Positions 8,306 to 17,732 of a stretch of DNA of 31,509 bases are shown here, one piece after another; the stretch's first letter is position 1; each line of letters starts with the position of its first letter. Below the pieces are notes generated by a model, which saw only the letters and a list, made by a program, of their open reading frames with translations, did not search any database and was not told where the DNA came from. A program made the position numbers and the translations under genes. This DNA is from Emiliania huxleyi CCMP1516 (taxonomy: Eukaryota > Haptophyta > Isochrysidales > Noelaerhabdaceae). The stretch lies in the NCBI RefSeq assembly GCF_000372725.1, contig NW_005199770.1, positions 1,547,038-1,578,546 of the forward strand, read 5' to 3'.

Positions 8306-10197
8306 ATGCCCAAGAACCCTCGCGTCCTCGCGCTCTTCGACGTGGACGGGACGCTCACGGAGCCGCGAAAGACCGTCTCTCCAGAGACGCTCAGCTTCCT
8401 CGCGACGCTGCGCGAAAAGATCGCGATCGGCGTGGTCGGTGGCTCGGACCTGGTGAAGCAAAAGGAGCAGCTCGGTGACTCGCCCTCGCTGTTCGACTGG
8501 TGCTTCGCCGAGAACGGGCTGCTCGCGCACAAGGACGGCGTCGTCATTGGCCAGACTTCACTCGTGCAGCATCTAGGCTCCGCGCCGCTCGCACCTGCAG
8601 ACCTCACACCGCTCCTCACGTGCTGCGCCTTCTCCCGGCTGCCGCAGGGGAAGAGAACCTGAAGCGGCTAATCAACTGGGTGCTCGCCTACTTTGCGCAG
8701 CTCGACATCCCGGTCAAGCGAGGCACCTTTGTCGAGTTCCGCCAGGGCGCGCGCCTCATCCCTCGCCGCTGCTGCAGCCGCCCGCCCCCACCGGCCCTCC
8801 GCCGCTCATCTCCACACACGTGCACACACGTCTCGGCGACCGCCGCTCGCGACGCGCCTCGCCGCCGCGCCCTGCGAGTGCAGGCATGCTCAACGTGTCG
8901 CCCATCGGCCGCAACTGCTCGCGCGAGGAGCGAAACGAGTTTGAAAAGTTCGACCTGGCCAACAAGGTGCGGCCTGTGGCCGAGATCTGGCCGAGATGTG
9001 TCCGAGATGTCGCCGAGATGCGGCCGAGATGTCGCCGAGAGGTGTCCGAGATCTCTCCGAGATGCAGCCGAGATCTCTCCGAGATGCAGCCGAGATCTGG
9101 CCGCGAGCTAGCCGCGAACTAGCCGCGATGCTGGCCGAGATGTAGTCTCGACCTCGCCGGCAAGGTGCGCGCGCAGAGCGAGAGAGAGACTGTGGCAAGC
9201 AAGGGCACACAAACAAGAGGCGGCGGGAGGAGGGCGGCGAGGATGCGGCCGTTCGCGCGGCGTCGGCGTCACGGTTCCGCGTGCTCCCTTCCGCCCATAA
9301 ATAAAAGAAACCCCTTCGTTGCCAGGTTCGCGAGACGATGGTGGCGAGGATGAAGGAGGAGTTTGCAGACCTGAAGCTCACCTTTTCGATCGGCGGCCAG
9401 ATCTCGTTTGATGTCTTTCCCGAGGGGTGAGGGGAGAGAGGAGCGGGGAGGAGGGGAGGGGAGAGGAGCGGGGAGGAGGGGAGGGGAGAGGAGCGGGGAG
9501 GAGGGGAGGGGAGAGGAGCGGGGAGGAGGGGAGGGGAGAGGAGCGGGGAGGAGGGGAGAGGAGAGAGGAGCGCGGAGGAGGGGAGGGGAGAGGAGCGGGC
9601 AGGAGGGCAGGGGAGAGGAGCGGGGAGGAGGCGAGGGGAGAGGAGCGGGGAGGAGGGCAGGGGAGAGGAGCGGGGAGGAGGGGAGGGGAGAGGAGCGGGG
9701 AGGAGCGGAGAGGCGAGGGAGAGGCGAGGGAGAGGCGAGGCGAGGTGGAGAGAGGAGCGGAGAGGAGGGAGGAGCGACAGAGGACCTACTCTGGCCCCTC
9801 CCCCGCAGGTGGGACAAGACCTTCTGCCTGCAGTACCTCCCTCACGCCGACTTTGACGAGATCCACTTCTTCGGCGACGAGACACTTCCTTGAACCGTCT
9901 CGGAACCGTCGCGGAACCGTCGCGGAGCCGTCCTCTGCGTCTCCGCAGGCGACAAGACCTTTGTCGGCGGGAACGACTACGAGATCTTCACCTCGCCGCG
10001 CACCGTCGGCGCGCGCGCCGCGGCCCCGAGAGCAACAGCGCCTCTGCCCCCGGACATGTGCACGACATCTCCGTTGGACATGTCCGAGAGTAGGCCACTC
10101 CATCGACGACGCCGACCCGATGACGACGCTCAAAAAGCTCTCCACGCTCTTCGACCTGCCCTGCCCGCCCTCCCTCACTCCGCCCGCCGCACACTGA
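8306..10197 (+). CDS. PMM: Phosphomannomutase (eukaryotic PMM/HAD family), seven exons
   Basis: Model: join(8306..8576, 8648..8746, 8884..8966, 9326..9426, 9809..9873, 9949..10008, 10094..10197), 260 residues, all phases consistent; human PMM2 has 246. The enzyme converts mannose-6-phosphate to mannose-1-phosphate for GDP-mannose and glycosylation in the cytosol. Visible motifs in order are [13 protein letters not shown] with the catalytic pair Asp12/Asp14; [46 protein letters not shown]; and [16 protein letters not shown]. Introns 1, 2, 5 and 6 use GC donors in phase 1, each splitting a Gly codon. Introns 3 and 4 are GT-AG. Intron 3 carries CCGAGAT-type repeats and intron 4 a purine-rich minisatellite. 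The frame extends upstream to an ATG at 8219, but that adds 29 residues not expected in this cytosolic family. The C-terminus after STLFDL is Pro-rich and longer than usual. Confidence 0.9.
8985..9145. repeat. CCGAGAT-type degenerate tandem repeat inside PMM intron 3
   Basis: A run of 10-12 bp units built on CCGAGAT(G/C) fills much of the third PMM intron. Related ATCTCGG arrays occur at 24940-25055 (phosphatase intron 3) and 30290-30415 (golgin), so this motif is a recurrent filler of introns here. Confidence 0.75.
9427..9808 (+). repeat. 25-bp G-rich minisatellite filling PMM intron 4
   Basis: About eleven copies of a 25-bp unit, AGCGGGGAGGAGGGGAGGGG plus AGAGG, start near 9441, 9466, 9491, 9516, 9541, 9568, 9593, 9618, 9643, 9668 and 9693. 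The purine strand is the sense strand, so the nascent transcript contains many closely spaced G-runs able to form G-quadruplexes. The array fills a GT-AG intron whose flanking exons encode contiguous conserved residues (FPEG / WDK). Confidence 0.9.
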
Positions 10198-10510
10198 CGC
10201 GAGGACGAGAGCCAGCGTCCTCCCTCACTTCACTGGTGTGTGTGCGGCCTCGGCGGCTCGGCGCGCATCGCCGAGATCGGCGAGAACCGCGGCGAGCCTG
10301 TCCCCCGGCTCCCGCGACGAGTCAAAATATTCTTCATCGCCGTGGTTGGTATCTGTGAACGAGACCGAGTCATGTGTGGTATTGGCTATAGCGAGTAATT
10401 TTGGACTATATTCATAATTCAATATTTGCTCTCTCATGCGTGTGTCACATGGGTCTCACATGCCGAACAGCCGACATCGTACGAGCCGCGCGTACACACC
10501 AGACGGCAGA
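10198..10510. other. 3' region between converging PMM and FKBP genes
   Basis: About 310 bases between two stop codons on opposite strands. The middle (10370-10435) is unusually AT-rich for this window. No gene or exact AATAAA is seen. Confidence 0.5.
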
Positions 10511-11077
10511 TCACGCCGCGATGGTGACGAGCTCCACGTAGAAGACCAGCGTGGCGTCGGGAGGGATGACGCCGCCCGCGCCGCGCGAGCCGTACCCGAG
10601 ATTGGACGGGATCTTGAGCATCCGCTTCTCCCCCACCTTCATGTCGAGCAGCGCCTCGTCCCAGCCCTTGATGACACGGCCGACGCCCACCTCGAACGCG
10701 AGCGGCGACCCGCGGTCGTAGCTCGCGTCGAACTTGGCGCCGTTCTCCAGGTAGCCTGCGTAGTGGGCCTTGATCTTCTGGCCGGTGGTCGGCTTGACGC
10801 CGTAGCCCTCCTCCACGATCTTGTACTGCAGGCCGGTCGACGTGGTCTCGAAGCCCTTAAAGTCGTCGTCGGTGAAGGCCTCGTAGCGGCGAGCCCACTT
10901 GCCGTCGGAGGCTCGGCCCTTCTCGGCATAAGCGGCGGGCGCAGCTGCAACCGCGGCGGCGAGAGGAGCGGCAAAGAGGACGCCGCGGCGAGCGAGCGGT
11001 GCCGCAGCAACGCGGAGGGCTGCCGACTGCCGGGCGAATGCTGCGAAGGTGAGCAGTCGGGTGGAGAGGCGTAGCAT
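10511..11077 (-). CDS. FKBP-type peptidyl-prolyl cis-trans isomerase, probably plastid/thylakoid lumen
   Basis: 188 residues, single exon. Residues about 80-188 are an FKBP domain: STGLQYKIVEEGYG, IKAHYAGYLENGAKFDASYD, FEVGVGRVIKGWDEAL, IPSNLGYG and IPPDATLVFYVELV, containing the usual aromatic pocket residues (Tyr106, Phe116, Asp117, Phe128, Val135, Ile136, Trp139). These enzymes catalyse prolyl isomerisation during protein folding. The first 15-20 residues (MLRLSTRLLTFAAFA) look like a signal peptide. They are followed by an Ala/Arg-rich transit-like segment, a twin arginine (30-31), a hydrophobic stretch and AYA (49-51), which is the layout of a Tat-imported thylakoid lumen FKBP. The 11077 ATG is chosen because the open frame upstream shows no conserved features. 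Enzyme family is certain; compartment is inferred from the leader. Confidence 0.9.
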   Translation of the reverse strand: MLRLSTRLLTFAAFARQSAALRVAAAPLARRGVLFAAPLAAAVAAAPAAYAEKGRASDGKWARRYEAFTDDDFKGFETTSTGLQYKIVEEGYGVKPTTGQKIKAHYAGYLENGAKFDASYDRGSPLAFEVGVGRVIKGWDEALLDMKVGEKRMLKIPSNLGYGSRGAGGVIPPDATLVFYVELVTIAA

Positions 11078-11130
11078 GGCGGGGAGCGCAATGGTTGTGG
11101 GAGTGAGCCTTTTTGCGATACAACCGCGCC

Positions 11131-11274
11131 GAAGGAGTCGCTCAGCAACTCCCGTGGTGTGTCGTGCGAAAAAGAATCTTACAACAAAACTCCCTCGCAC
11201 AACACTGGGCACGGGACTGGCGCGCACTGGCACTAACACAGGTACACCACGGGAGCCGCCTAAGCGACTCCTGC
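11131..11274. mobile_element. Small inverted-repeat element (MITE-like, about 144 bp)
   Basis: Bases 11131-11162 (AGGAGTCGCTCAGCAACTCC, then CGTGGTGT) are repeated in inverted orientation at about 11242-11274 (ACACCACGGGAGCCGCCTAA, then GCGACTCCT), with few mismatches over about 30 bases. The centre includes copy 2 of the 41-bp repeat also found at 6214-6256. A related piece (TACCTGTGTTAG and following) occurs near 22051. It sits directly upstream of the FKBP start. Confidence 0.55.
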
Positions 11275-11352
11275 GAGGGTGGCGAGGCACTTAGCTCCGT
11301 GCACCCGCCCACCCCCGCCACAGGCAAGCTCATTCACGACCTGCTCTGCGAC

Positions 11353-11482
11353 AGACTCAGGGTACAGGGAAACTCGCGAGTTTCCAGAATGGAGCACCAA
11401 ACACCCTCTGTTTTCCCTGAAAATTTCCGGAAACGCAAAGTGCTGGGGACCCTCTGTTTTCCTTTTTGTTTGCCGGAAAAGC
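11353..11482. repeat. Dispersed repeat R1, copy 1 (inverted copy at 17143-17283)
   Basis: About 130 bases are repeated in opposite orientation at 17143-17283. Shared landmarks are the 18-bp palindrome GGAAACTCGCGAGTTTCC, GGAGCACCAAACACCCTCTG, and AAGTGCTGGGGACCCTCT. Both copies encode a similar short peptide (EHQTPSVFP.NFRKRKVLGT), which may only reflect DNA identity. Confidence 0.85.
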
Positions 11483-11495
11483 TTGTGCAGGCCAA

Positions 11496-11742
11496 TGGGG
11501 TGGGGGGGGGGGGGGGGGGGCCCCCCCCCCGGGTTTCAGGGAGGGGGGGGGGGGGGGGGGCCCCCCCCCCCCTAAAGCCCTAAAGGGGGGGGAAAGGGGG
11601 ATTTTTGGCCTTCTCCCGAGGGGGGAGCGGGGGAACGGGGGGGGGGGAAAAAATAATTGGGGACCCCCTTTTTGGGGGGGGGGGGGTTTTTAGGAATAGG
11701 CCCCCAAAAAAAAAAAAAGGGGGCTCCCCCGGGGGGGGGGGC
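11496..11742. other. Homopolymer-rich zone, probable assembly or sequencing artefact
   Basis: Long runs of G alternate with runs of C and A (for example near 11500-11530, 11540-11572 and 11675-11740), with repeats such as CCCTAAA. This differs from the microsatellites elsewhere and resembles low-quality consensus. No features should be called inside it. Confidence 0.6.
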
Positions 11743-12929
11743 GTCGCGCAGCCTGAAGCGTCTGAAGGAGGGGGAATGTGTGATGTATGGTCTTCTACGG
11801 AGGGAGGAGCGGCGGAGCGGGCGGCGGGGGACGATCGATCGGCGACGCCCTTGTCGTGTGCGGCGGTGCTTTACGGACTAGGCCCTCAATACGAACAAAC
11901 GTGAGCTCCTCAGGCAGGAGCGGCAAAACGTGATCGATCGAAGAGGAGTCGTGCTGGCTGCGAGAAATCGACTTTTTTTCTTTTTGTTGCCTGTTCTTTG
12001 TATCAGAGGAGAAAAGACGAGCACTTGTTGTGTGTTGTGTTGGCTGTTCTTAGTCCGACAAGGGGAAAGACGAGCACCTGTTGGGCGTAGTGTTGTGCGT
12101 TGTGCGGTGTGCGGGGGGGGATGCCACACCATTTGTCGTAATCGGCACACCGATGTAACCGCACACCGATGTAATCGGCACACCAATCGCTCGAGGTTGC
12201 ACGTCACGCTAGGTCGCAGCGCTCTCGCCGTCGCGTGCGGGCGCGGCGGAGCGGGCGGTGGGGGCGCTCGGACGGAGCGGGCTCGGCCCCGCAGGTCCCG
12301 CCACCTCGCCCGGCCGCGGAAGAGGCAGGCGCGACGCTGAAGAGGGATTTCGCGTGTGGCATTGTAGGCGTTTGAGGGAGGCGGCCGGCAAGCGCCAGGC
12401 GACGCGCCGGCTGCACACCCCGGCCCGGAGCGTCCCGATTGCAGCCTGATGCGTTGCCATCCTAGGCGTCGCGAGGTCGAGCACACCAGAGCCGTGATGA
12501 CCAACCCGTTGACGTGGGTGGGGCGTGGGGCATCCCTCCTGGCGAGCGGCCGGGCGGCGCAGCGCGCAAGCCGCGGAGTCGACAGGACGTCACAACGCGA
12601 CGGCCGCGAAGGCAGGGGGGCGGCGACGAGGGAGGCGTGGCCCGTGCCCGTGCTGAGCACGGTGGCGGCGCCGGCCGGGGCCGACGTCGAGCAGCTATAC
12701 CGTCCGGCGTTGCCGCCCTCGAGGGCGTCGCTGCGCGAGGCGGGGCGCCGGCGCGCGGAGCTCAAGCAGGCGGAGGCCGAGGCTACGCCGTTCGCCCGGA
12801 ACACCGAGGGGAGGGAGGGCCCCCCTCGGAGGGGGGTGTACAAGCAATCCTCGGAAGAAATATTGCGGCAGCTTGACGTACTAGAAGTCCGTAGTCACAG
12901 CACATAGGGCTCGCACCGCGTCCCGCTCC
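11743..12929. other. Intergenic region with short repeats, no recognised gene
   Basis: Open frames exist on both strands (for example 12449-12907 plus and 11878-12843 minus), but neither shows a known motif. There is a doubled AAAGACGAGCAC(T/C)TGTTG (12013-12031 and 12066-12084) and a threefold CGGCACACCGATGTAA-like repeat at 12141-12187. The plus frame ends in a plausible amphipathic tail (EEILRQLDVLE), so a small unrecognised gene cannot be excluded. Confidence 0.4.
12141..12187. repeat. 16-17 bp tandem repeat, three copies
   Basis: Units read CGGCACACCGATGTAA, CCGCACACCGATGTAAT and CGGCACACCAAT. No function is evident. Confidence 0.7.
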
Positions 12930-13108
12930 TCACACCTCAGACACCTCTTTTGGTCGTCTCGCTTCGTTCACACGCACACACACGGCACACCCTCTTACGT
13001 ATGATTGCGCGAGGCACCTTCGCCCCGACGTTCGGGCCCGTCCCAGCGGCAACGCGGCCCGACGGCTGTGCACAGCCTTGAGTTCGTGGCAACCGCCGGA
13101 GGGGCATC

Positions 13109-14402
13109 TCAGGAGACAGTGCCGCTGGCGGCGAGCGCGTCCATCTCCGCCTCGGTGCGCGACATCCCCGACGCCCCCTCGGCCGCGGCGGGCGTCCCTG
13201 TCGTCGCGGACGCAGCCTTGCGCCGCGTCACATAGTACACGGGGTGGCCCTCCGGCGCGTCGAGCCAGGCGACGTCCGCCGCGCTCAGCCCTCCCTCGTC
13301 CCGCAAGCCCCGGACGCGCTGCAGCGCCTCGCCGAACGACGGGCGGCTCGCCGGGTCGCGCTGCCAGCAGCTCGTCATGAGCTGCGCGATCGGTGCCGGC
13401 GTCCCTTGCGGTAGCGGCGGCCGCTGGCCGTTCAGGGCGGTGGATACCGCCGCCTGAAGCGGCGGCCGGTCGGCAAAGGGCAGCTGGTGGCAGAGCAGCT
13501 CGTACCAGACCATCGCAAAGCTGTAGACGTCGGCCGCCTTTGAGTACCGCTCGTGCAGCACCACCTCGGGCGCCATCCAGCGGTACGTGCCTAGGACTCA
13601 TCATCGAACGAATCTGAATCACACACTCAATCATAGGCGCCGCCCCGCGGTGCGTGCCCGTCTCCGCCGTCAGCCAGCCGCCCGCCTTGGTGTCGTCCGG
13701 CGCGCGCGCCGCGAGCCCAAAGTCGATGATCTTGACAGTGCGCAAGCCGTCGCCGCCCACCATCACGTTGGCGCCCTTGAGGTCGCGGTGCATCACGCCG
13801 CGCGTGTGCAGGTAGAGCATCCCGTCGGCGATACCCTCCCCGACGCAGAGGGCGAACCCACGCGGCGTTGGCGACGCCAGTGCGCGCGTGAGGTCGGTGC
13901 CCTCGATGTACTCGAGCACAAGCCCGTGCGTCGGTGGCTCGAGCAGCACGCCTGGAGAAGAAACGCGCCGTGCAAGAAAGAAACACACCTGCGCGCGGTG
14001 GCTCGGGCGGCCCGCCGAGGCAGCGCACGATGTTTGCGTGCCGCAGCTTGGCCAGCGCGCGTACCTCCGTCTTCCACGCCTCGAGGTCGTTTGCCGCGCC
14101 GCCGGCTACCTTGACGCACACGTCCGCCCCCTGGTACCGCGCAAGGTAGGTGGTGCCGGACGCGCCCGCGCCGACGCGGCGCTGGAAGAGCAGCCGATCG
14201 ATCGAGATGCGGATCTGCGCGAAGCCCGCGGGCAGAGGCTCGTCGAGCCGAGCGGTGGCGGCGGCGCGACCAGCGGCGGCGGCGGCGGGCGAGGGGCTGC
14301 GACTGCCGGCGGTGGCGGCGCCGAGGCGCCGGATGAGCTCCTCCTTGATCTCTTCCGCCGCCAACCGGCTTAGGCTCTCCGCCGCCTCCGCCGCCCCTCC
14401 GC

Positions 14403-14433
<31 letters not shown>

Positions 14434-15681
14434 TCCGCCGCCTCCGCCTCCTCTGCCGCCGCCGCTCGAGAGGGCTTCGATAGTGCGCCGCACCGCCTCC
14501 TGTGCGGCTCCGTGCCTCTCGCCCGCGGCGGCCACACGGCTCATCTCTGTGTAGACGAGCAGCTGCAGCTGCTCCAGCTTGTCGAGGTGGTCCGTCATGA
14601 TTTGCCTAAAGGGGAGATGTGGGGAGATCTGTGGGGGTCTGATGCTCCAGCTTGTCGAGGTGGTCCGTCATGATTTGCCAGCAGCGGTCCGCGGAGAGGG
14701 TCGCGCGCAGCGCGGCGATGTCGAAGTCGCAGCGGAGGCGCTCCTGCAGCCGCTGCAGCTCCGGCTTGAGCTCGAAGCCTGCGCGAATCAGCTCGAGCAG
14801 CTTTGGCGAGGCCGCCTGCCGCACCCGCTCCTCGAAGGCGCGCTGCTGCTGCAGCCCGATCACCAGGTCCGCAAAGGCGCGCGAAGGGAGGTGGGGCAGC
14901 GCCTGGGGGATGTTCACGGGGGGGGGGGGGGGGGGGCGTGGCGTCTCATACCCGGCTTATCACGTGTCGCACCGTGCATACACGACACAGCGGAATCGAG
15001 CGGGCAGCGGAGTGCGATCAAAGAGACCTCGTCAGGTAAGTACGTCATACTCTCATGCATACGGTGGGGCGGCACCTCCTCCGGAAGGGCAAGCGCGCCG
15101 CACAGAAAGGCGCGCTCGATGCCCGTCGCCTCCTTGAGGTGCGCGAAGGCCGCGTACGCCTTGACCGCCCGCGGGTCGAAGCTAGCCGCCGCCGCCGACG
15201 CCTCGCGCGGCGCCTCGGGAGAGGCCGGCTCGCCGGTCGCGAGCGCCACCTCGTCCGGAGCGGCGGCCAGCGCCTGCTGCAGCAGCGCGTTCCAGTCGCT
15301 GAAGACGGAGTGGAACCTCGGCGCCAGGGCTGCCACGCCGCTCAGCTCGCAGCCCGCGTCCTCACCGCCGCAGCTCCTCGCGTTTGCAACCGCCGCGTCA
15401 GCCTCGCTCCGGATGCGGGCGACGGCCTCGGCGACGGTTGGGGAAGGGCGAGCCGAGTCGGTGGCTTCGCGCACGGCCGCAATTTTGTCCTCAAACTGCG
15501 CTCCGCCGCTCGCAACCCATCCGCATGTGACTCCGCGCTCGCGCTGCACCACGTGTACCACGGCGGTCCGCCGGGCCTCCCACCCGCCGAGCCGCATCGA
15601 CAGGAGGTCCGCGACGAGGCGGTGGGGAGCAAGATCCGGCGGCACGTCGAGCGGCGCGCTCTGCGCCCGCGCTCGGTTCAT
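13109..15681 (-). CDS. NIT-domain sensor fused to a TKL-type protein kinase
   Basis: Model: complement(join(13109..13590, 13658..13951, 13989..14605, 14679..14902, 15076..15681)), 740 residues, all phases consistent. Residues about 36-275 look like a NIT (nitrate/nitrite-sensing) domain, an all-helical module of bacterial receptors: VVHVVQRERGVTCGWVASGG, AVREATD, then HLKEATGIERAFLCGALA in the second half and a closing helix to MTDHLDKLE. A coiled segment and a poly-Gly linker (329-347) follow. The kinase domain has a Gly-loop GAGASG (422-427), Lys442, Glu457, MHRDLKGANV with catalytic Asp539, DFG (559-561) and TYRWMAPE (582-589), so it should be active. Motif wording fits TKL/Raf-like kinases. 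No membrane segment is visible, so it would be a soluble one-component sensor. Nitrate/nitrite as ligand is inferred from the family only. Intron boundaries are GC-AG (two) or GT-AG (two); one intron is only 37 bp. The ATG at 15681 was chosen; a frame upstream stays open to 15756. Confidence 0.8.
14606..14678 (-). other. Kinase intron 2 beginning with a perfect copy of the next exon
   Basis: The intron (GC-AG, 73 bp) starts with the same 37 bases as the downstream exon (GCAAATCATGACGGACCACC and onward). The duplicate is visible as two copies of a frame reading QIMTDHLDKLE. Removing one copy restores the protein. Confidence 0.75.
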
Positions 15682-16648
15682 AGCGCAGTGAGGCACCGAC
15701 GTGGGCCTTTGGGCGCAGCCTGCCGGACGCCGCTGCACCGGGCAATTGCAAGCCACCGACTGGCTGCAAGCTCGGCGGCAGCTCGGCTGCGGTGGGGCTT
15801 CGGGCGCGTGTCGCGATTGCTGCAGATGCGAGGCGCAGCCTTGCCAACCGGCGGCTCTCTGCTGGATTCGAGTCGCGGCAAGGCACCACCGAGTTACTTA
15901 TTGAGCTTAGCCTTCGATGTTAATATGAAACAAACGCAAGGCGGACATGGACATATCGCTCTCGCTCGGGCCCACAGACATACATCCCGCACACCCGCCG
16001 CACACCCGCCGCCCCCCCGCGCGCCCCACCCCGGCCGGGAGAAAGGGGAGTGACAGTTTGGGAAGGACAGCCGAGTATCTTGCACTCCATGTGCAAGAAC
16101 GCAGAGAGAAATGAAAGCCGTCCGGCCCCCAAGTCCGGATCACGCGCCCCGAGCTTACCATCTACCGCACTGAACACTTTCGCCCCGTCGCTCCCAACCC
16201 ATCGATCCACCTCGCCGCGAGGCGCCGCGCGATCTCGGGCTATCTCGGGCTATCTCGGAGCTCCACGCCTCCCCCCCCCCCCCCCCGCCCGCCGCCGCGC
16301 CGCGCTATCTCGGGCGATCTCGGAGCGTCGCTCGCGCGGCGGCACACCTGCTCAAAAAAGGAAGGGCCCGGTTGGAGCCACGGGGCTCACGTGCTCGCTC
16401 GGTGCGCCGCCTCACTCTGCGCCACTTTGGAGGCGTTGGCGAGGGCCGGTGAGGCGGCGCCCGCGCGGCGCGTTCATCGCCCTCCACGCCGACCCCTGCG
16501 CGCACCGCGCTCATCTTCAGCCCTCTTGGGGTTACTCTCGCGCTCACGCAGGACCCAGGGGACTCCCTTCCCCCCACCTCCGACGGGTTAGGTCGGTGCT
16601 GCGCCCCTTTGGTGCTTGTGTGCATTTCCCGCGTGCCCGCCTGCCAAG

Positions 16649-16730
16649 GCTGATGCCAAGGCCAAATCAACAACACGCCCGGCTGATGCCAAGGCCAAAC
16701 CCACTGCCCGGCTGGTGCCAAGGCTCAATG
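16649..16730. repeat. About 30-bp tandem repeat, three copies
   Basis: Three units starting CTG(A/G)TGCCAAGGC follow each other at 16649, 16683 and 16712, with lengths 34, 29 and a partial copy. Confidence 0.7.
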
Positions 16731-17142
16731 GCTCTCCTCTCCATCTCTCCCCTACTCAGACAGGACTGATCCCCACGACACACGACGCACTCTCTCCTAC
16801 TGTCCGACAGACGTTGCTCGACCGACACGCGCGGGACGCCCTGACAGGACACTACTGAGACGACTACCTCTACTACCTACTCTACTACTGCTCAACTGCA
16901 CTCCGGTTTGCATTTTCGTTTTGAAATCATCCAAGCATCGCAAGTGCTTTCCACCCACCAACCACAATTTGGCCTGTATACCTCAGGCCTCAGGCGCCTG
17001 CCCGCCCGGCCGGAGCAGCCCCCACGCGTCGCCGCAAGGCCGCTCGATTTGGCCGCCTTCCGCCCCCCTCAATGCTTGCCGCTCCGCGCTCGCCCCCCCC
17101 CACCCCCCTCCTCGACTGCACTCCCTTTTTAGATACATACTT

Positions 17143-17283
17143 TTCCGGCAAACAAAATGGAAAATAGAGGGTCCCCAGCACTTTGCGTTTCCGGAAATTT
17201 CTAGGGAAAACAGAGGGTGTTTGGTGCTCCATTCTGTTTCTCTCGAGTTTCCCTCGGGAAACTCGCGAGTTTCCCTGAGTCTG
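17143..17283. repeat. Dispersed repeat R1, copy 2 (inverted relative to 11353-11482)
   Basis: Reverse-complement copy of the sequence at 11353-11482. It includes GGGTCCCCAGCACTTTGCGT, CAGAGGGTGTTTGGTGCTCC and the palindrome GGAAACTCGCGAGTTTCC, here preceded by an extra half palindrome. No terminal transposon signature was found. Confidence 0.85.
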
Positions 17284-17726
17284 AGAGCTAGCTGGTCTGG
17301 GGCAAAATCTGGGGCAAAATTGAGGAAATCGGCAAACTACCCGGGTATTTTCCAGGTATACCCGGTGATTGTCAGGTATGTATGTAACTGTAGAGAGGAC
17401 TCGGTTTGGGGAGGGCGCGAGTGGGAGACTTTTCGCGGGCGAAATGCGGCGGGTTGGATGCGTCTCCTCTTTGGGACGACCTTGTGGGACGAGTCGACCT
17501 GTGGGACGACCTGTGGCAGCGATCGATGCCGGCGCCGGACGCGGCAGCGAGGCACACAGGCGCCTGAGGCCTGACTGAGGTGCATGGGTGACCACGTGGT
17601 AGTAGAGCACATGCACATGCACATGCACGTATGAATCGTCACACCGTTCTCTCCGTTTCCGCAGGGACTTGCTATTTTTAACCTACAGTACCTCCTAGTA
17701 CTACGCGGGTAGTAGAGGTGTCAGTG

Positions 17727-17732
17727 TTTATT
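17727..17732 (-). terminator. Candidate polyadenylation signal of the tetraspan repeat gene
   Basis: AATAAA on the minus strand, about 200 bases past the stop at 17930-17932. Confidence 0.3.

Noticed and set aside
9408..10197. Gly/Glu/Arg-rich plus frames of 161 and 256 codons
   Set aside because: They read through the intron 4 minisatellite; the spliced PMM frame explains the locus.
11113..11583. Plus frame with EHQTPSVFPENFRKRKVLGT, also found antisense near 17200
   Set aside because: The shared peptide is explained by DNA identity of dispersed repeat R1; no start or domain supports a gene.
11878..12907. Overlapping opposite frames (321 and 152 codons) as genes
   Set aside because: No recognisable motif and both strands open because of composition; kept only as a possibility in the region note.
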